A model generated the notes under the pieces. That model searched no databases. It was not told where the DNA came from and saw only the letters and a list, made by a program, of their open reading frames with translations. Positions 1-10,044 of a stretch of 64,000 nucleotides of DNA are shown piece by piece; positions within the stretch are counted from its first letter, which is position 1; every line of letters starts with the position of its first letter. The translations under genes and the position numbers were made by a program. Origin of the DNA: Shewanella phaeophyticola (GTDB lineage Bacteria > Pseudomonadota > Gammaproteobacteria > Enterobacterales > Shewanellaceae); NCBI RefSeq assembly GCF_025398315.1, contig NZ_JAODOQ010000001.1, positions 4,092,001-4,156,000 on the forward strand, written 5' to 3'.

Positions 1-2020
1 TGACTAGACCTGACTGGAACTGCTCTTGAATTTCAAGTACTTCAGCTTCAGCATCGGCAACTAGCGTGTATTTCTCAGCTGGAATAACCATATCGTCGAT
101 ACCTACGGAGGCACCTGAGATGGTTGCAAAACGGAAACCGGTATACATCAATTGGTCAGCAAAGATAACGGTATCTTTAAGACCTAGTTGACGGTAACAC
201 GTGTTCAATAGCTTAGAGATCTGCTTCTTACCCATGTTTTGGTTAACCAAATCATATGATAAGCCTTCTGGCAGGATCAATGATAAAAGTGCACGACCAA
301 CTGTAGTATCAATGATACGAGTGGCTTTAGTTCTTTCACCGTCTGCGGCTATTGATGTTTCAGTGATACGCACTTTAACGCGAGCGTGTAATTCTGCTGC
401 ACCTGTAGCATATGCTTTTTCTACTTCAGCAACTGAAGAGAAAGCCATGCCTTCACCGCGACCGTTAATACATTCACGGCTGGTGTAGTACAAACCTAAT
501 ACAACGTCTTGAGACGGTGTAATTACAGGCTCACCGTTAGCAGGTGACAAAATGTTGTTGGTTGACATCATTAGCGCACGAGCTTCTAATTGAGCTTCAA
601 GCGTTAATGGAACGTGAACCGCCATTTGGTCACCGTCGAAGTCGGCGTTGTATGCCGCACAAACTAACGGGTGCAATTGAATTGCTTTACCTTCAATCAG
701 AACTGGTTCAAATGCTTGAATACCGAGTCTGTGAAGTGTTGGTGCACGGTTAAGCATTACTGGATGTTCACGAATCACTTCGTCTAATACATCCCATACT
801 TCAGCCTGTTCGCGTTCAACCATCTTCTTAGCAGCTTTAATCGTAGTGGCTAGACCACGACCTTCTAACTTGCCATAAATAAATGGTTTAAATAGCTCAA
901 GTGCCATCTTCTTAGGAAGACCACACTGGTGTAGACGTAAAGTAGGACCAACGGTAATAACCGAACGTCCTGAATAGTCAACACGCTTACCAAGTAAGTT
1001 CTGACGGAAACGACCCTGCTTACCCTTGATCATATCTGCAAGAGATTTAAGCGGACGCTTGTTAGAACCTGTAATAGCACGACCGCGACGACCGTTATCT
1101 AATAGCGCATCAACTGACTCTTGTAACATACGCTTTTCGTTACGTACGATAATGTCAGGCGCAGCTAGATCTAACAGACGCTTCAAACGGTTGTTACGGT
1201 TAATCACACGACGATAAAGATCGTTAAGATCTGACGTCGCGAAACGACCACCGTCTAACGGCACTAATGGACGTAGATCAGGTGGAAGAACCGGTAATAC
1301 TTTTAAGATCATCCACTCTGGCTTGTTGCCAGAGGTGAAGAATGCTTCCATCAGTTTAAGGCGTTTTGTCACCTTTTTACGACGGGTTTCAGAATTGATT
1401 GAAGGCAATTCTTCACGCATTTGTTCGATCTGTTCTTCTAAGTTGATAGCACGTAGCAATTCTAAAACTGCTTCTGCACCCATCTTAGCTTCAAACTCGT
1501 CACCGTATTCTTCTAACGCATCAAGATACGTTTCTTCGGTAAGCATTTGGCCGCGCTCAAGCGTGGTCATGCCAGGCTCGATAACAACAAATGATTCGAA
1601 GTACAGTACGCGTTCAATATCACGTAACGTCATATCCAGCATTAAGCCGATACGTGACGGAAGTGACTTTAAGAACCAAATGTGGGCAACTGGACTAGCC
1701 AATTCAATGTGACCCATGCGCTCACGACGCACTTTAGTCTGGGTAACTTCTACGCCACACTTTTCACAAATCACACCACGGTGCTTTAAACGTTTGTATT
1801 TACCACACAAACATTCGTAATCTTTAACCGGACCAAAGATACGCGCACAGAACAAACCTTCACGCTCAGGCTTGAATGTACGGTAGTTAATGGTTTCTGG
1901 CTTCTTTACTTCACCAAAAGACCAAGAACGGATGAGATCTGGCGAAGCCAAACCAATTTTGATTCCGTTAAATTCTTCAGTCTTACTTTGCTGCTTAAGA
2001 AACTTTAATAAGTCTTTCAC
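1..2020 (-). CDS. rpoC: RNA polymerase beta' subunit, N-terminal half (partial)
   Basis: Beta' subunit of the core RNA polymerase. The first 673 codons are visible; the rest lies beyond the left edge (family about 1400 aa). The start is GTG at 2020 with a GGAGAG ribosome site just upstream. Reading opens with VKDLLKFLKQQSK. The N-terminal zinc-binding cysteines (CLCGKYKR and CEKCGVE) lie near residues 70-90. The active-site motif NADFDGD, which binds the catalytic Mg, is encoded near 625-645. The frame at the window edge agrees with the start, so this part is intact. It follows rpoB by about 80 bases in the same operon. Two GGNCC sites inside it (about 955 and 1830) are undamaged, unlike many others in the window. 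Confidence 0.98.
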   Translation of the reverse strand, partial: MKDLLKFLKQQSKTEEFNGIKIGLASPDLIRSWSFGEVKKPETINYRTFKPEREGLFCARIFGPVKDYECLCGKYKRLKHRGVICEKCGVEVTQTKVRRERMGHIELASPVAHIWFLKSLPSRIGLMLDMTLRDIERVLYFESFVVIEPGMTTLERGQMLTEETYLDALEEYGDEFEAKMGAEAVLELLRAINLEEQIEQMREELPSINSETRRKKVTKRLKLMEAFFTSGNKPEWMILKVLPVLPPDLRPLVPLDGGRFATSDLNDLYRRVINRNNRLKRLLDLAAPDIIVRNEKRMLQESVDALLDNGRRGRAITGSNKRPLKSLADMIKGKQGRFRQNLLGKRVDYSGRSVITVGPTLRLHQCGLPKKMALELFKPFIYGKLEGRGLATTIKAAKKMVEREQAEVWDVLDEVIREHPVMLNRAPTLHRLGIQAFEPVLIEGKAIQLHPLVCAAYNADFDGDQMAVHVPLTLEAQLEARALMMSTNNILSPANGEPVITPSQDVVLGLYYTSRECINGRGEGMAFSSVAEVEKAYATGAAELHARVKVRITETSIAADGERTKATRIIDTTVGRALLSLILPEGLSYDLVNQNMGKKQISKLLNTCYRQLGLKDTVIFADQLMYTGFRFATISGASVGIDDMVIPAEKYTLVADAEAEVLEIQEQFQSGLV

Positions 2021-2102
2021 GTTTCTCTCCTGAAGGAGTTAAACCAGGTGCTTTGCTGATGCAAAGCACCCTTGGTTACCAAACATTGCTTAAGTGCGAT
2101 GC

Positions 2103-5100
2103 TTACTCTTGATCCAACTCGATATTAATACCAAGTGAACGGATTTCCTTCAACAATACGTTGAAAGACTCAGGCATGCCTGGTTGCATCTGATGGTTAC
2201 CGTCGACGATGTTTTTATACATCTGAGTACGACCGTTAACGTCATCTGACTTAACTGTTAGCATTTCTTGTAGAGTATAAGCTGCACCGTATGCTTCAAG
2301 TGCCCACACTTCCATCTCACCGAAACGCTGACCACCGAATTGGGCTTTACCGCCCAATGGTTGTTGTGTTACTAAGCTGTACGAACCGGTTGAACGGGCG
2401 TGCATCTTGTCATCAACTAAGTGGTTCAGTTTGAGCATGTACATGTAACCAACAGTTACTTTACGCTCAAATTCGTTACCGGTACGGCCGTCACATAATG
2501 TTAACTGGCCTGATTCAGGTAAGCCTGCAAGAGCAAGCATTTGCTTGATCTCTTTCTCTTTAGCACCGTCGAATGCTGGTGTAGCAATCGGCACACCACC
2601 TTTAAGGTGAGTCGCTAAGCGCACAACTTCATCATCGCTGAACGAATTGATGTCAACACGCTGAAGCACGTCATCACCTAAATCGTATACTTGCTTGATG
2701 TAGTCGCGAAGTTCGGCAATTTCACGCTGCTCTTCAAGCATAGCAGTGATCTTGTTACCAATACCTTTCGCTGCAGCACCCATGTGAACTTCAAGTACCT
2801 GACCGATGTTCATACGCGATGGTACGCCCAATGGGTTAAGTACGATGTCTACAGGATTACCTTCTTCATCGTATGGCATGTCTTCGATTGGACAGATCTT
2901 CGAGATAACACCTTTGTTACCATGACGACCCGCCATCTTGTCACCTGGTTGAATAGTACGTTTAACGGCTAAGTAAACCTTAACAATTTTCAGTACACCT
3001 GGTGCCAAGTCATCACCTTGAGTGATCTTGCGACGCTTGATTTCAAACTTCTTGTCAAAGTCAGCTTTTAGCTCTTCGTGCTGTTCAGCTAACTGCTCTA
3101 GTTCAGTTTGTTTTGCTTCGTCGTCGATAACTTGAATTAACACGTCTTTACGTGGGATTTCAGCTAATTTAGCTTCAGAATAACCCACAGACAGTAACAA
3201 GTTACGTGCACGGCTCAATACACCTTCTTCAAGGATCTTGAACTCTTCACCTAAGTCTTTACGAGCTTGGCGTACGTGCATTTCTTCGATTTCAAGCGCG
3301 CGCTTGTCTTTTTCAACGCCGTCACGGGTAAATACCTGAACGTCGATGATGGTACCTTTTACTGAGTTAGGTACACGTAATGAGCTGTCCTTAACGTCAG
3401 AGGCTTTTTCACCAAAAATAGCACGGAGTAGCTTCTCTTCTGGGGTTAATTGTGTTTCACCTTTAGGTGTCACTTTACCCACTAGAATGTCGCCACCTTT
3501 CACTTCAGCACCGATGTAAACGATACCTGATTCATCTAATTTAGATAAAGCAGACTCACCTACGTTTGGAATGTCAGCAGTGATTTCTTCGCTACCCAAT
3601 TTAGTATCACGAGCAATACAAGAAAGCTCTTGAATATGGATAGTAGTGAAACGATCTTCTTGTGCAACGCGCTCAGAAATTAAGATCGAATCTTCGAAGT
3701 TATAACCGTTCCAAGGCATGAACGCGATGCGCATGTTTTGACCAAGAGCCAAATCACCTAAATCGGTAGATGGTAGCCATCAGCCAATACGTCACCACGA
3801 ACCACTGGCTCGCCAACGAAACAACAAGGACGTTGGTTAATACAAGTGTTTTGGTTTGAACGGGTATATTTAGTTAAATTGTAAATGTCGATACCCGCTT
3901 CGCCTGGGCGTAGCTCATCTTCATTTACTTTAATCACGATACGGCTAGCATCTACGTAGTCAACAACACCACCACGTTTAGCTGCCACAACCACACCAGA
4001 GTCAACAGCAAGTGTACGTTCAATACCAGTACCGACTAACGGCTTATCAGCACGTAATGTAGGAACGGCTTGACGTTGCATGTTTGCACCCATCAATGCA
4101 CGGTTAGCATCATCGTGTTCTAAGAACGGAATTAATGATGCCGCAACAGAAATAATCTGTTGTGGTGATACGTCCATATATTGAACGTCAGCAGCACGCA
4201 TAAAGGTAGATTCACCTTTATGACGACAAGCAATCTGCTCTTCAACCATGCGACTATTAGCATCAACTTCAATGTTTGCCTGTGCAATAACATAACGGCC
4301 TTCTTCGATTGCTGATAAGTATTCAACTTCATCAGTAATCACACCATCAACCACTTTGCGGTAAGGTGTTTCTAAGAAACCATAAGAGTTAGTGCGTGCA
4401 AAACTTGCTAGCGAGTTGATTAGACCAATGTTTGGACCTTCAGGGGTCTCAATTGGACATAAACGACCGTAGTGAGTTGGATGTACGTCACGGACTTCGA
4501 AGCCAGCACGTTCACGAGTCAAACCACCTGAGCCAAGTGCAGAAATACGACGCTTATGCGTCACTTCTGATAGCGGGTTGTTTTGATCCATAAACTGTGA
4601 CAACTGTGAAGAACCGAAGAATTCTTTCACTGCCGCAGAAATTGGCTTAGCGTTAATTAAGTCTTGTGGCATAAGCTCGTTTAAATCGCCTAACGATAGA
4701 CGTTCACGAACAGCACGCTCAACACGGACTAGACCAACACGGAATTGGTTTTCAGCCATCTCACCTACGCTACGAATACGACGGTTGCCTAAGTGGTCAA
4801 TATCATCGACCTCATCATAGCCGTTACGGATTTCGATGATTTTCTTCATTACCGATACGATGTCTTCTTTAGACAACACACCATTACCTTCGTCTTCAGC
4901 AATCTCAAGACGACGGTTGAACTTCATACGACCTACTTTAGATAAGTCATAGCGCTCTTCACTGAAGAATAAGTTTTGGAATAAACCTTCTGCTGCATCT
5001 TTGGTTGGTGGCTCGCCAGGACGCATCATACGGTAAATCTCAACTAACGCTTCTAGACGGTTAGTTGTAGAGTCAATGCGTAATGTGTCAGCAATATAAG

Positions 5101-6136
5101 CACCATGATCAAGATCATTGATAAACAATGTATCGATGTTCTTAATACCAGCAAGAGATAACTTAGCTAAATCTTCTAAGGTAATTTCGCTGTTAGCAGT
5201 AACTAATACTTCACCTGTATCTTCATCGATATAGTCTTGTGCTGCATACTTACCAACAATGTAATCAACTGGCACTTCAAGCTCAGTGGTGTTGGTTTTT
5301 TCAAGTTGCTTAATATGACGCGCAGTAATACGACGACCAGCTTCAACTAATAAAGTACCTTCGGTATCTTTAATGTCATAGCTTGCGGTTTCGCCGCGTA
5401 AACGGTCAGGCACAAGTGCCATTACAAGTGAGTCTTTCTTGATCTTAAACTCAATACGTTCAAAGAATAGATCTAAGATATCTTGAGTAGAGTATTCAAG
5501 CGCACGTAAGATGATCGTTGCCGGTAATTTACGACGACGGTCAATACGAACGAATAAAGCATCTTTAGGATCGAATTCAAAGTCAAGCCATGAACCACGG
5601 TAAGGAATAATACGTGCGTTATAAAGCACCTTACCTGAAGAGTGGGTTTTACCACGGTCATGATCAAAGAACACGCCTGGAGAACGGTGTAACTGAGAAA
5701 CAATAACACGCTCAGTACCGTTAATAACGAAAGTACCGTTATCAGTCATTAATGGGATATCACCCATGTAGACTTCTTGCTCTTTAATGTCTTTAACAGT
5801 GCCAGCAGCAGCTTCACGGTCAAACAACACCATGCGTAATTTAACGCGAAGTGGTGCTGAATAAGTAACACCGCGGATCTGACATTCTTTCACATCAAAA
5901 ACTGGCTCACCTAGCTTGTAGCTGACATATTGCAGCTCAGAATAGCCAGAAAAGCTCTTGATAGGAAAAACGCTACGGAATGCAGCTTCTAAGCCGCGCT
6001 CACCCGTAGGGTCTTGATCGGTGAACTTCTTAAAAGAGTCTAACTGGATAGACAATAAATAAGGGATATCCAAAACTTTTGGACGCTTACCAAAGTCTTT
6101 GCGAATACGCTTCTTTTCAGAATAGGAGTAAACCAT
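2103..6136 (-). CDS. rpoB: RNA polymerase beta subunit, frame broken once
   Basis: Beta subunit of RNA polymerase. The start is ATG at 6136 (MVYSYSEKKRIRKDFG) behind a GAGGAAA ribosome site; an upstream ATG at 6166 in the same frame is less likely. Translation is normal for about 790 residues, then breaks at 3771-3778. There the coding strand reads GATGGCTACCATCT where the family protein needs Asp-Gly-Pro-Ser (GATGGCCCATCT). Removing the two extra bases (TA) joins the upper part to the downstream frame beginning ALGQNMRIAFMPWNGYN. It also gives 1343 aa, the size expected in this genus. An essential gene cannot be broken in a living cell, so this is very probably a sequence error. An intact GGTCC sits at 4434. 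Confidence 0.96.
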
Positions 6137-6303
6137 GGGTTTCCTCTGCTTACGAGATGTGACCAAGACTGAAATAATATAATTAAATCAGCACGTTTGC
6201 CCATCACCGTTGATGGCAAGAACCTAACCAGTAATCTCTGCTAGGGACTGCTAAAACTGGCGACAAACGGTGAATAAAAATCGCCTGCGCATAAAGCGCA
6301 AAA

Positions 6304-6334
6304 AAGGCCGACGGTTAAAAAAACCGCCAGCCTT
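6304..6334 (-). terminator. rplL-rpoB intergenic hairpin (attenuator)
   Basis: Read on the minus strand, a 13-bp near-perfect stem (AAGGCTGGCGGTT with AACCGTCGGCCTT) around a short T-rich loop is followed by a T run. It lies in the 233-base gap between rplL and rpoB, where enterobacteria carry a partial terminator that lowers rpoBC expression relative to the L7/L12 gene. Function is inferred from position and structure. Confidence 0.8.
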
Positions 6335-6369
6335 CACCCAATTGCTTGGGTGAGCAAGTAAGTTATAGC

Positions 6370-6738
6370 TTACTTGATTTCAACAGCTGCACCAGCTGCT
6401 TCTAGATCAGCTTTAAGAGCTTCTGCTTCTTCTTTGCTGATCGCTTCTTTAACAGCGATTGGCGAAGATTCAGCCATAGTCTTAGCTTCTTTCAGGCCTA
6501 AACCTGTAGCGCCACGTAGAGCTTTAATAACTGCTACTTTGTTGTCGCCGTGTGAAGTAAGAACTACGTCGAATTCTGTTTGCTCTTCAGCAGCTGCACC
6601 AGCGTCGCCGCCGCCAGCAACTACTGCAGCAGCAGCAGAAACGCCGAATTTTTCTTCCATAGCTTCGATTAGTTCAACAACTTCCATTACAGACATTGCT
6701 GCAAAAGCTTCTAACATTTGGTCTTTAGTGATAGACAT
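6370..6738 (-). CDS. rplL: 50S ribosomal protein L7/L12
   Basis: Ribosome stalk protein that recruits translation GTPases. At 122 aa it is of family size and intact. The N-terminal dimerisation helix (residues 1-30, MSITKDQMLEAFAAMSVMEV) leads into an Ala/Gly-rich hinge (about 36-52). The C-terminal globular domain follows, with the conserved KVAVIKALRGATGLGLKEAK stretch that contacts EF-Tu and EF-G. It lies downstream of rplJ with a gap of about 55 bases and is co-transcribed from the L10 promoter. Confidence 0.98.
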   Translation of the reverse strand: MSITKDQMLEAFAAMSVMEVVELIEAMEEKFGVSAAAAVVAGGGDAGAAAEEQTEFDVVLTSHGDNKVAVIKALRGATGLGLKEAKTMAESSPIAVKEAISKEEAEALKADLEAAGAAVEIK

Positions 6739-6792
6739 AAGAAATATTTCCTATTGTTCTGAATTCAATTTGATTAAGCGGCCGGCTTAAAA

Positions 6793-7294
6793 TTAAGCGG
6801 CGTCTTGTTTTTGATCGCGAAGAGCGGCCAATGTACGAACGAACTTGCCAGCAGATGCTTCTTTCATAGTCATCATCAACTGAGCTAGTGCTTCTTCGTA
6901 TGTTGGTAGTTTCGCTAAACGATCAATATCAGCTGCAGGGATAAATTCCCCTTCGAAAGCTGCACCTTTAACTTCAAACTTAGCTTGTTCTTTAGCGAAA
7001 TCTTTTAAAAGACGCGCTGCAGCACCTGGGTGCTCAGTAGAGAAAGCTAGTAAAGTTGAGTACAGTGAAAGTTTCGGCTAGGCACTCAAAAGCAGTACCT
7101 TGAACAGCGCGACGAGCTAGAGTGTTACGTACTACACGTACATAAACACCATTAGCGCGAGCTGTTTTACGCAAAACAGTCATAGCACCTACAGTTACAC
7201 CGCGAGAATCAGCGGCTACTGCAGAAAGTGCACCTTTGGCAGCTTCGTTGACTTCAGCAACAATTGCCTTTTTGTCTTCGAGTCTTAATGCCAT
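6793..7294 (-). CDS. rplJ: 50S ribosomal protein L10, frame broken once
   Basis: L10 anchors L7/L12 dimers to the ribosome and represses its own operon by binding the leader RNA. It starts at ATG 7294 (MALRLEDKKAIVAEV) with GGAG upstream, and ends RDQKQDAA before TAA at 6793-6795. The frame breaks after FECLAETFT at 7057-7063. The coding strand reads ACTGTACTCAACT where the family has Thr-Gly-Pro-Thr (ACTGGNCCAACT). The 502-base length is one base more than 167 codons, so a single-base excess is implied. With it corrected the protein is 166 aa. This is essential and near-universal, so a sequence error is far likelier than a pseudogene. Confidence 0.93.
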
Positions 7295-7549
7295 TGGCTT
7301 TACTCCTGGATTCTACCTAGGGAATACCCCTAGAATTTACCAAACTAAGCACAACATGTACTTAGTTACTTACGGTGCAGATATTCCAGTAAAAAAATTT
7401 AGCTGGGGCCTGACACCGTCTACGCAGGAAATTAAGTTAACCTGACGATTGACACCTGCGGTCTTGGACGGAAGCTGATTTTTCACTCAATAAATCGACA
7501 AAACGATAATTATTGGCTAAAAAACAGCTTCAACCCACAAAGTGCGCGC
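7295..7549 (-). ncRNA. L10 (rplJL) mRNA leader
   Basis: About 255 bases lie between a strong promoter and the rplJ start, with no open frame of note. Leaders of this position and length in gammaproteobacteria fold into the L10-L12 binding structure used for translational autoregulation of rplJL. I see several GC-rich helices, for example near 7395-7440, but have not modelled the fold. A GGGGCC at about 7404 in this leader is undamaged. Confidence 0.6.
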
Positions 7550-7578
7550 ATTATAGACTAACTCGCGCATTTTGTAAA
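7550..7578 (-). promoter_or_regulatory. L10 promoter (sigma-70)
   Basis: On the minus strand a -35 TTTACA (7573-7578) and a perfect -10 TATAAT (7550-7555) are separated by 17 bases. They sit immediately downstream of the rplA stop and drive rplJL-rpoBC, matching the classical L10 promoter position. Confidence 0.85.
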
Positions 7579-7579
7579 A

Positions 7580-8282
7580 TTACTTAATGTCTTCCAAGCT
7601 AGCTTGGTCAACAGAAACACCTGCACCCATAGTGGTAGAGATGCTTACTTTTTTAACGTAAACGCCTTTTGCAACTGCAGGCTTAGCCTTTTTCAGTGCA
7701 GACACTAACGCTTCTAAGTTGTCTTTCAACTGTTCAACAGTGAAATCCACTTTACCGATAGTAGTGTGGATAATACCGTTTTTGTCGTTGCGATAACGCA
7801 CTTGACCAGCTTTAGCATTTTTAACTGCATCTGCAACGTTAGGCGTTACAGTACCAGTTTTAGGGTTAGGCATTAAACCACGTGGTACCTAAGATTTGAC
7901 CTAACATACCAACAACGCGCATTGCGTCAGGTGATGCGATAACTACGTCGAAGTTCATTTCGCCAGCTTTAACTTGTTCAGCTAAATCTTCCATACCCAC
8001 TAGTTCTGCGCCAGCAGCTTTAGCAGCTTCAGCGTTTGCACCTTGAGTGAATACAGCAACACGAACGTCACGACCAGTACCGTGTGGAAGTACAGTAGCA
8101 CCACGCACGTTTTGGTCTGATTTACGAGGATCGATACCAAGGTTAACAGCTACGTCAACACTTTCTACGAACTTAGCAGTTGCTAGTTCTTTTAAAAGTG
8201 CTACTGCTTCGTTGATGTCGTACTGTTTAGTTGCATCAACTTTTTCGCGGATTACGCGAGCGCGCTTAGTTAGCTTTGCCAT
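7580..8282 (-). CDS. rplA: 50S ribosomal protein L1, frame broken once
   Basis: L1 forms the ribosomal L1 stalk and represses rplKA translation. It starts at ATG 8282 (MAKLTKRARVIREKVD). The frame breaks at 7883-7890. The coding strand reads TTAGGTACCACGTGG where the universally conserved LGPRGLMPNPK needs TTAGGTCCACGTGG, so one A is inserted inside GGTCC. The downstream frame continues MPNPKTGTVTPNVAD to the stop. The observed 703 bases minus one gives exactly 234 codons (233 aa), the family size. It overlaps nothing and is four bases downstream of rplK. I treat it as a functional gene with a sequence error. Confidence 0.95.
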
Positions 8283-8286
8283 TATA

Positions 8287-8715
8287 TTAGTCCTCTACTA
8301 CCAAACCCATTGAACGTGCAGTACCTTCAATTGAGCGAGTCATCGCTTCAATATCAGCACCAGTCATATCAGCGGCTTTAGTTTCAGCAATTTCCTGAAC
8401 TGCGCTACGCTTGATAGTTCCTACTTTTTGAGTGTTAGGACGGCCAGAACCTGATTTCAAACCAGCTGCTTTAAGCAGTAGGAAAGACGCTGGTGGAGTC
8501 TTAGTTTCAAAAGTGAAAGAACGGTCATTATATACAGTGATAACAACAGGGATCGGCATACCTTTCTCGAACTTTTCAGTACGAGCGTTGAATGCTTTAC
8601 AGAATTCCATGATGTTCACACCTTTTTGACCTAAAGCAGGATCAACTGGTGGAGACGGGTTTGCAGCACCGGCTGCTACTTGTAGCTTAATATAAGCTTC
8701 AATTTTCTTTGCCAT
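8287..8715 (-). CDS. rplK: 50S ribosomal protein L11 (one suspect residue)
   Basis: L11 forms the GTPase-associated centre with 23S rRNA. The start is ATG 8715 (MAKKIEAYIKLQVAAG), giving 142 aa, the family length; an upstream in-frame ATG at 8778 would add an unlikely 21-residue extension. The conserved N-terminal loop reads PSPPVDPALGQKG. In essentially all L11 proteins this is PVGPALGQ. The Asp comes from GATCCT where GGTCCT is expected (8638-8643), a single G-to-A at a GGNCC site like those that break other genes here. It is probably a consensus error. Confidence 0.96.
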   Translation of the reverse strand: MAKKIEAYIKLQVAAGAANPSPPVDPALGQKGVNIMEFCKAFNARTEKFEKGMPIPVVITVYNDRSFTFETKTPPASFLLLKAAGLKSGSGRPNTQKVGTIKRSAVQEIAETKAADMTGADIEAMTRSIEGTARSMGLVVED

Positions 8716-8844
8716 GTCGACATTTCCTCTATTTGGGTTCAAACGCATCTCGGCGACATGCCAATTTGCTCCCCTCAAAACAACGGGTGCGAATTATAAT
8801 AAAATACGCACCCGCAAACAATATTTATTTTGTAGTTATTTTAA

Positions 8845-9396
8845 TCAGCTTTTTTCAACCTGATTAAAATCTAACTCTACTGGTGTCGAACGGCCGAAGA
8901 TCATTACCGAAACCTTAACGCGATTTTTATCGTAATCAACTTCTTCGATAGTACCGTTAAAGTCAGCAAATGGACCATCACATACACGAACAACTTCACC
9001 TGGTTCATACATAACACGATGAGTTGGAGACTCAACGGTGTCTTGTAGACGCTGAAGAATAGCATTAGCTTCTTTGTCAGAAATCGGCGCTGGACGATCA
9101 GATGTGCCACCAATAAAGCCCATTACACGTGGAATGCTCTTTACTAAGTGCCAGCTTTCATCGTTCATTTCCATCTGCACTAATACATAGCCAGGGAAAA
9201 ATTTACGTTCGCTTTTACGACGCTGACCCGCACGCATTTCTACCACTTCTTCAGTAGGGACTAAAATCTCACCGAAGTAGTGTTCCATGTTATGCATTTT
9301 GATATGTTCAAGCAGTGTTTTAAGCACACGGCCTTCATAACCCGAAAAGGCTTGAATTACATACCATCTTTTTTTCGCTTCTGTAGCTTCAGTCAT
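8845..9396 (-). CDS. nusG: transcription termination/antitermination factor NusG
   Basis: NusG links RNA polymerase to Rho, NusE/S10 and antitermination complexes. It is 183 aa and intact. The N-terminal NGN domain begins KRWYVIQAFSGYEGRV. The C-terminal KOW domain includes EVVRVCDGPFADFNGTIEEV, ending LDFNQVEKS. A GGTCC site within DGPF (8972-8976) is undamaged here, which shows the GGNCC problem is not absolute. It follows secE by 10 bases. Confidence 0.98.
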   Translation of the reverse strand: MTEATEAKKRWYVIQAFSGYEGRVLKTLLEHIKMHNMEHYFGEILVPTEEVVEMRAGQRRKSERKFFPGYVLVQMEMNDESWHLVKSIPRVMGFIGGTSDRPAPISDKEANAILQRLQDTVESPTHRVMYEPGEVVRVCDGPFADFNGTIEEVDYDKNRVKVSVMIFGRSTPVELDFNQVEKS

Positions 9397-9406
9397 TTTT
9401 AGATGC

Positions 9407-9778
9407 CTATACGCCAGTAATTAAATTGACTACTCGTAACAATACAGCATCTAATCCCCAAAGGATCAGTGCCACTACAGCTGTTGCTGCAAGTACAATA
9501 AATGTAGTGTTTAGCGCCTCTTGGCGAGTTGGCCATACTACTTTACGCACTTCAATGTGTGCTTCGCGAGCAAATGATAATGCTTGCTTACCCTTGATAG
9601 TTTGCAATGCAATAACACCTGCAATAGCAAAGGCAATAATTACCCCAGCAACACGAGCCACAACACTAGCATCTGCGTAAAATTGATTGCCTATAACAGC
9701 GGCAGCGATGAGCAATGCTGCTACGCTCCACTTAACGATATCCAAAGAATTACTCTGGTTTTCAGTATTTGTTGTCAT
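9407..9778 (-). CDS. secE: preprotein translocase subunit SecE
   Basis: Small essential subunit of the SecYEG channel in the inner membrane. At 123 aa it has three predicted membrane helices (about residues 15-35, 40-60 and 93-115), as in E. coli. The conserved cytoplasmic amphipathic segment EVRKVVWPTRQEALNTT lies before the last helix. It is immediately upstream of nusG in the usual secE-nusG pair. Confidence 0.97.
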   Translation of the reverse strand: MTTNTENQSNSLDIVKWSVAALLIAAAVIGNQFYADASVVARVAGVIIAFAIAGVIALQTIKGKQALSFAREAHIEVRKVVWPTRQEALNTTFIVLAATAVVALILWGLDAVLLRVVNLITGV

Positions 9779-9996
9779 CGGTTAATTCCGTTACTCACTA
9801 CGACCTGAGCTTAGCTTGGTAAACAGCATATTTACCAAATCCGCATTTCCGAGCTTTCCCAGAAAATGCATAAGCACAGGGTCAAAAATCGGCCATAGAT
9901 TGTATTCTTATTCAGCTTTGTTCGCAACATTACAGGTAAATTTAGCGCGACAAATTAGATAAAAAAACCAATTAATTTGTTTTTTTATCTAAAAAC

Positions 9997-10024
9997 AAAA
10001 AAGGAAGCCGAAGCTTCCTTTTTC
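9997..10024 (-). terminator. tufB terminator
   Basis: AAGGAAGC, the 4-base loop TTCG and GCTTCCTT are followed by a T run on the minus strand, 20 bases after the tufB stop. A second A/T-rich inverted repeat (about 9957-9988) lies further downstream, before secE. Confidence 0.85.
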
Positions 10025-10044
10025 AATGTTCACTAAAGTCGCTA

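Noticed and set aside
201..1712. Plus-strand open frames opposite rpoC and rpoB
   Set aside because: They are shadows of a highly conserved minus-strand gene, without start sites or family resemblance.
3758..3800. Programmed frameshifting or a split gene in rpoB, tufB, rplA or hslO
   Set aside because: No slippery heptamer or downstream pseudoknot is evident, the shifts differ (+1, +2, -1, -2), and relatives encode each as one frame. Motif-linked sequencing error explains all of them better.
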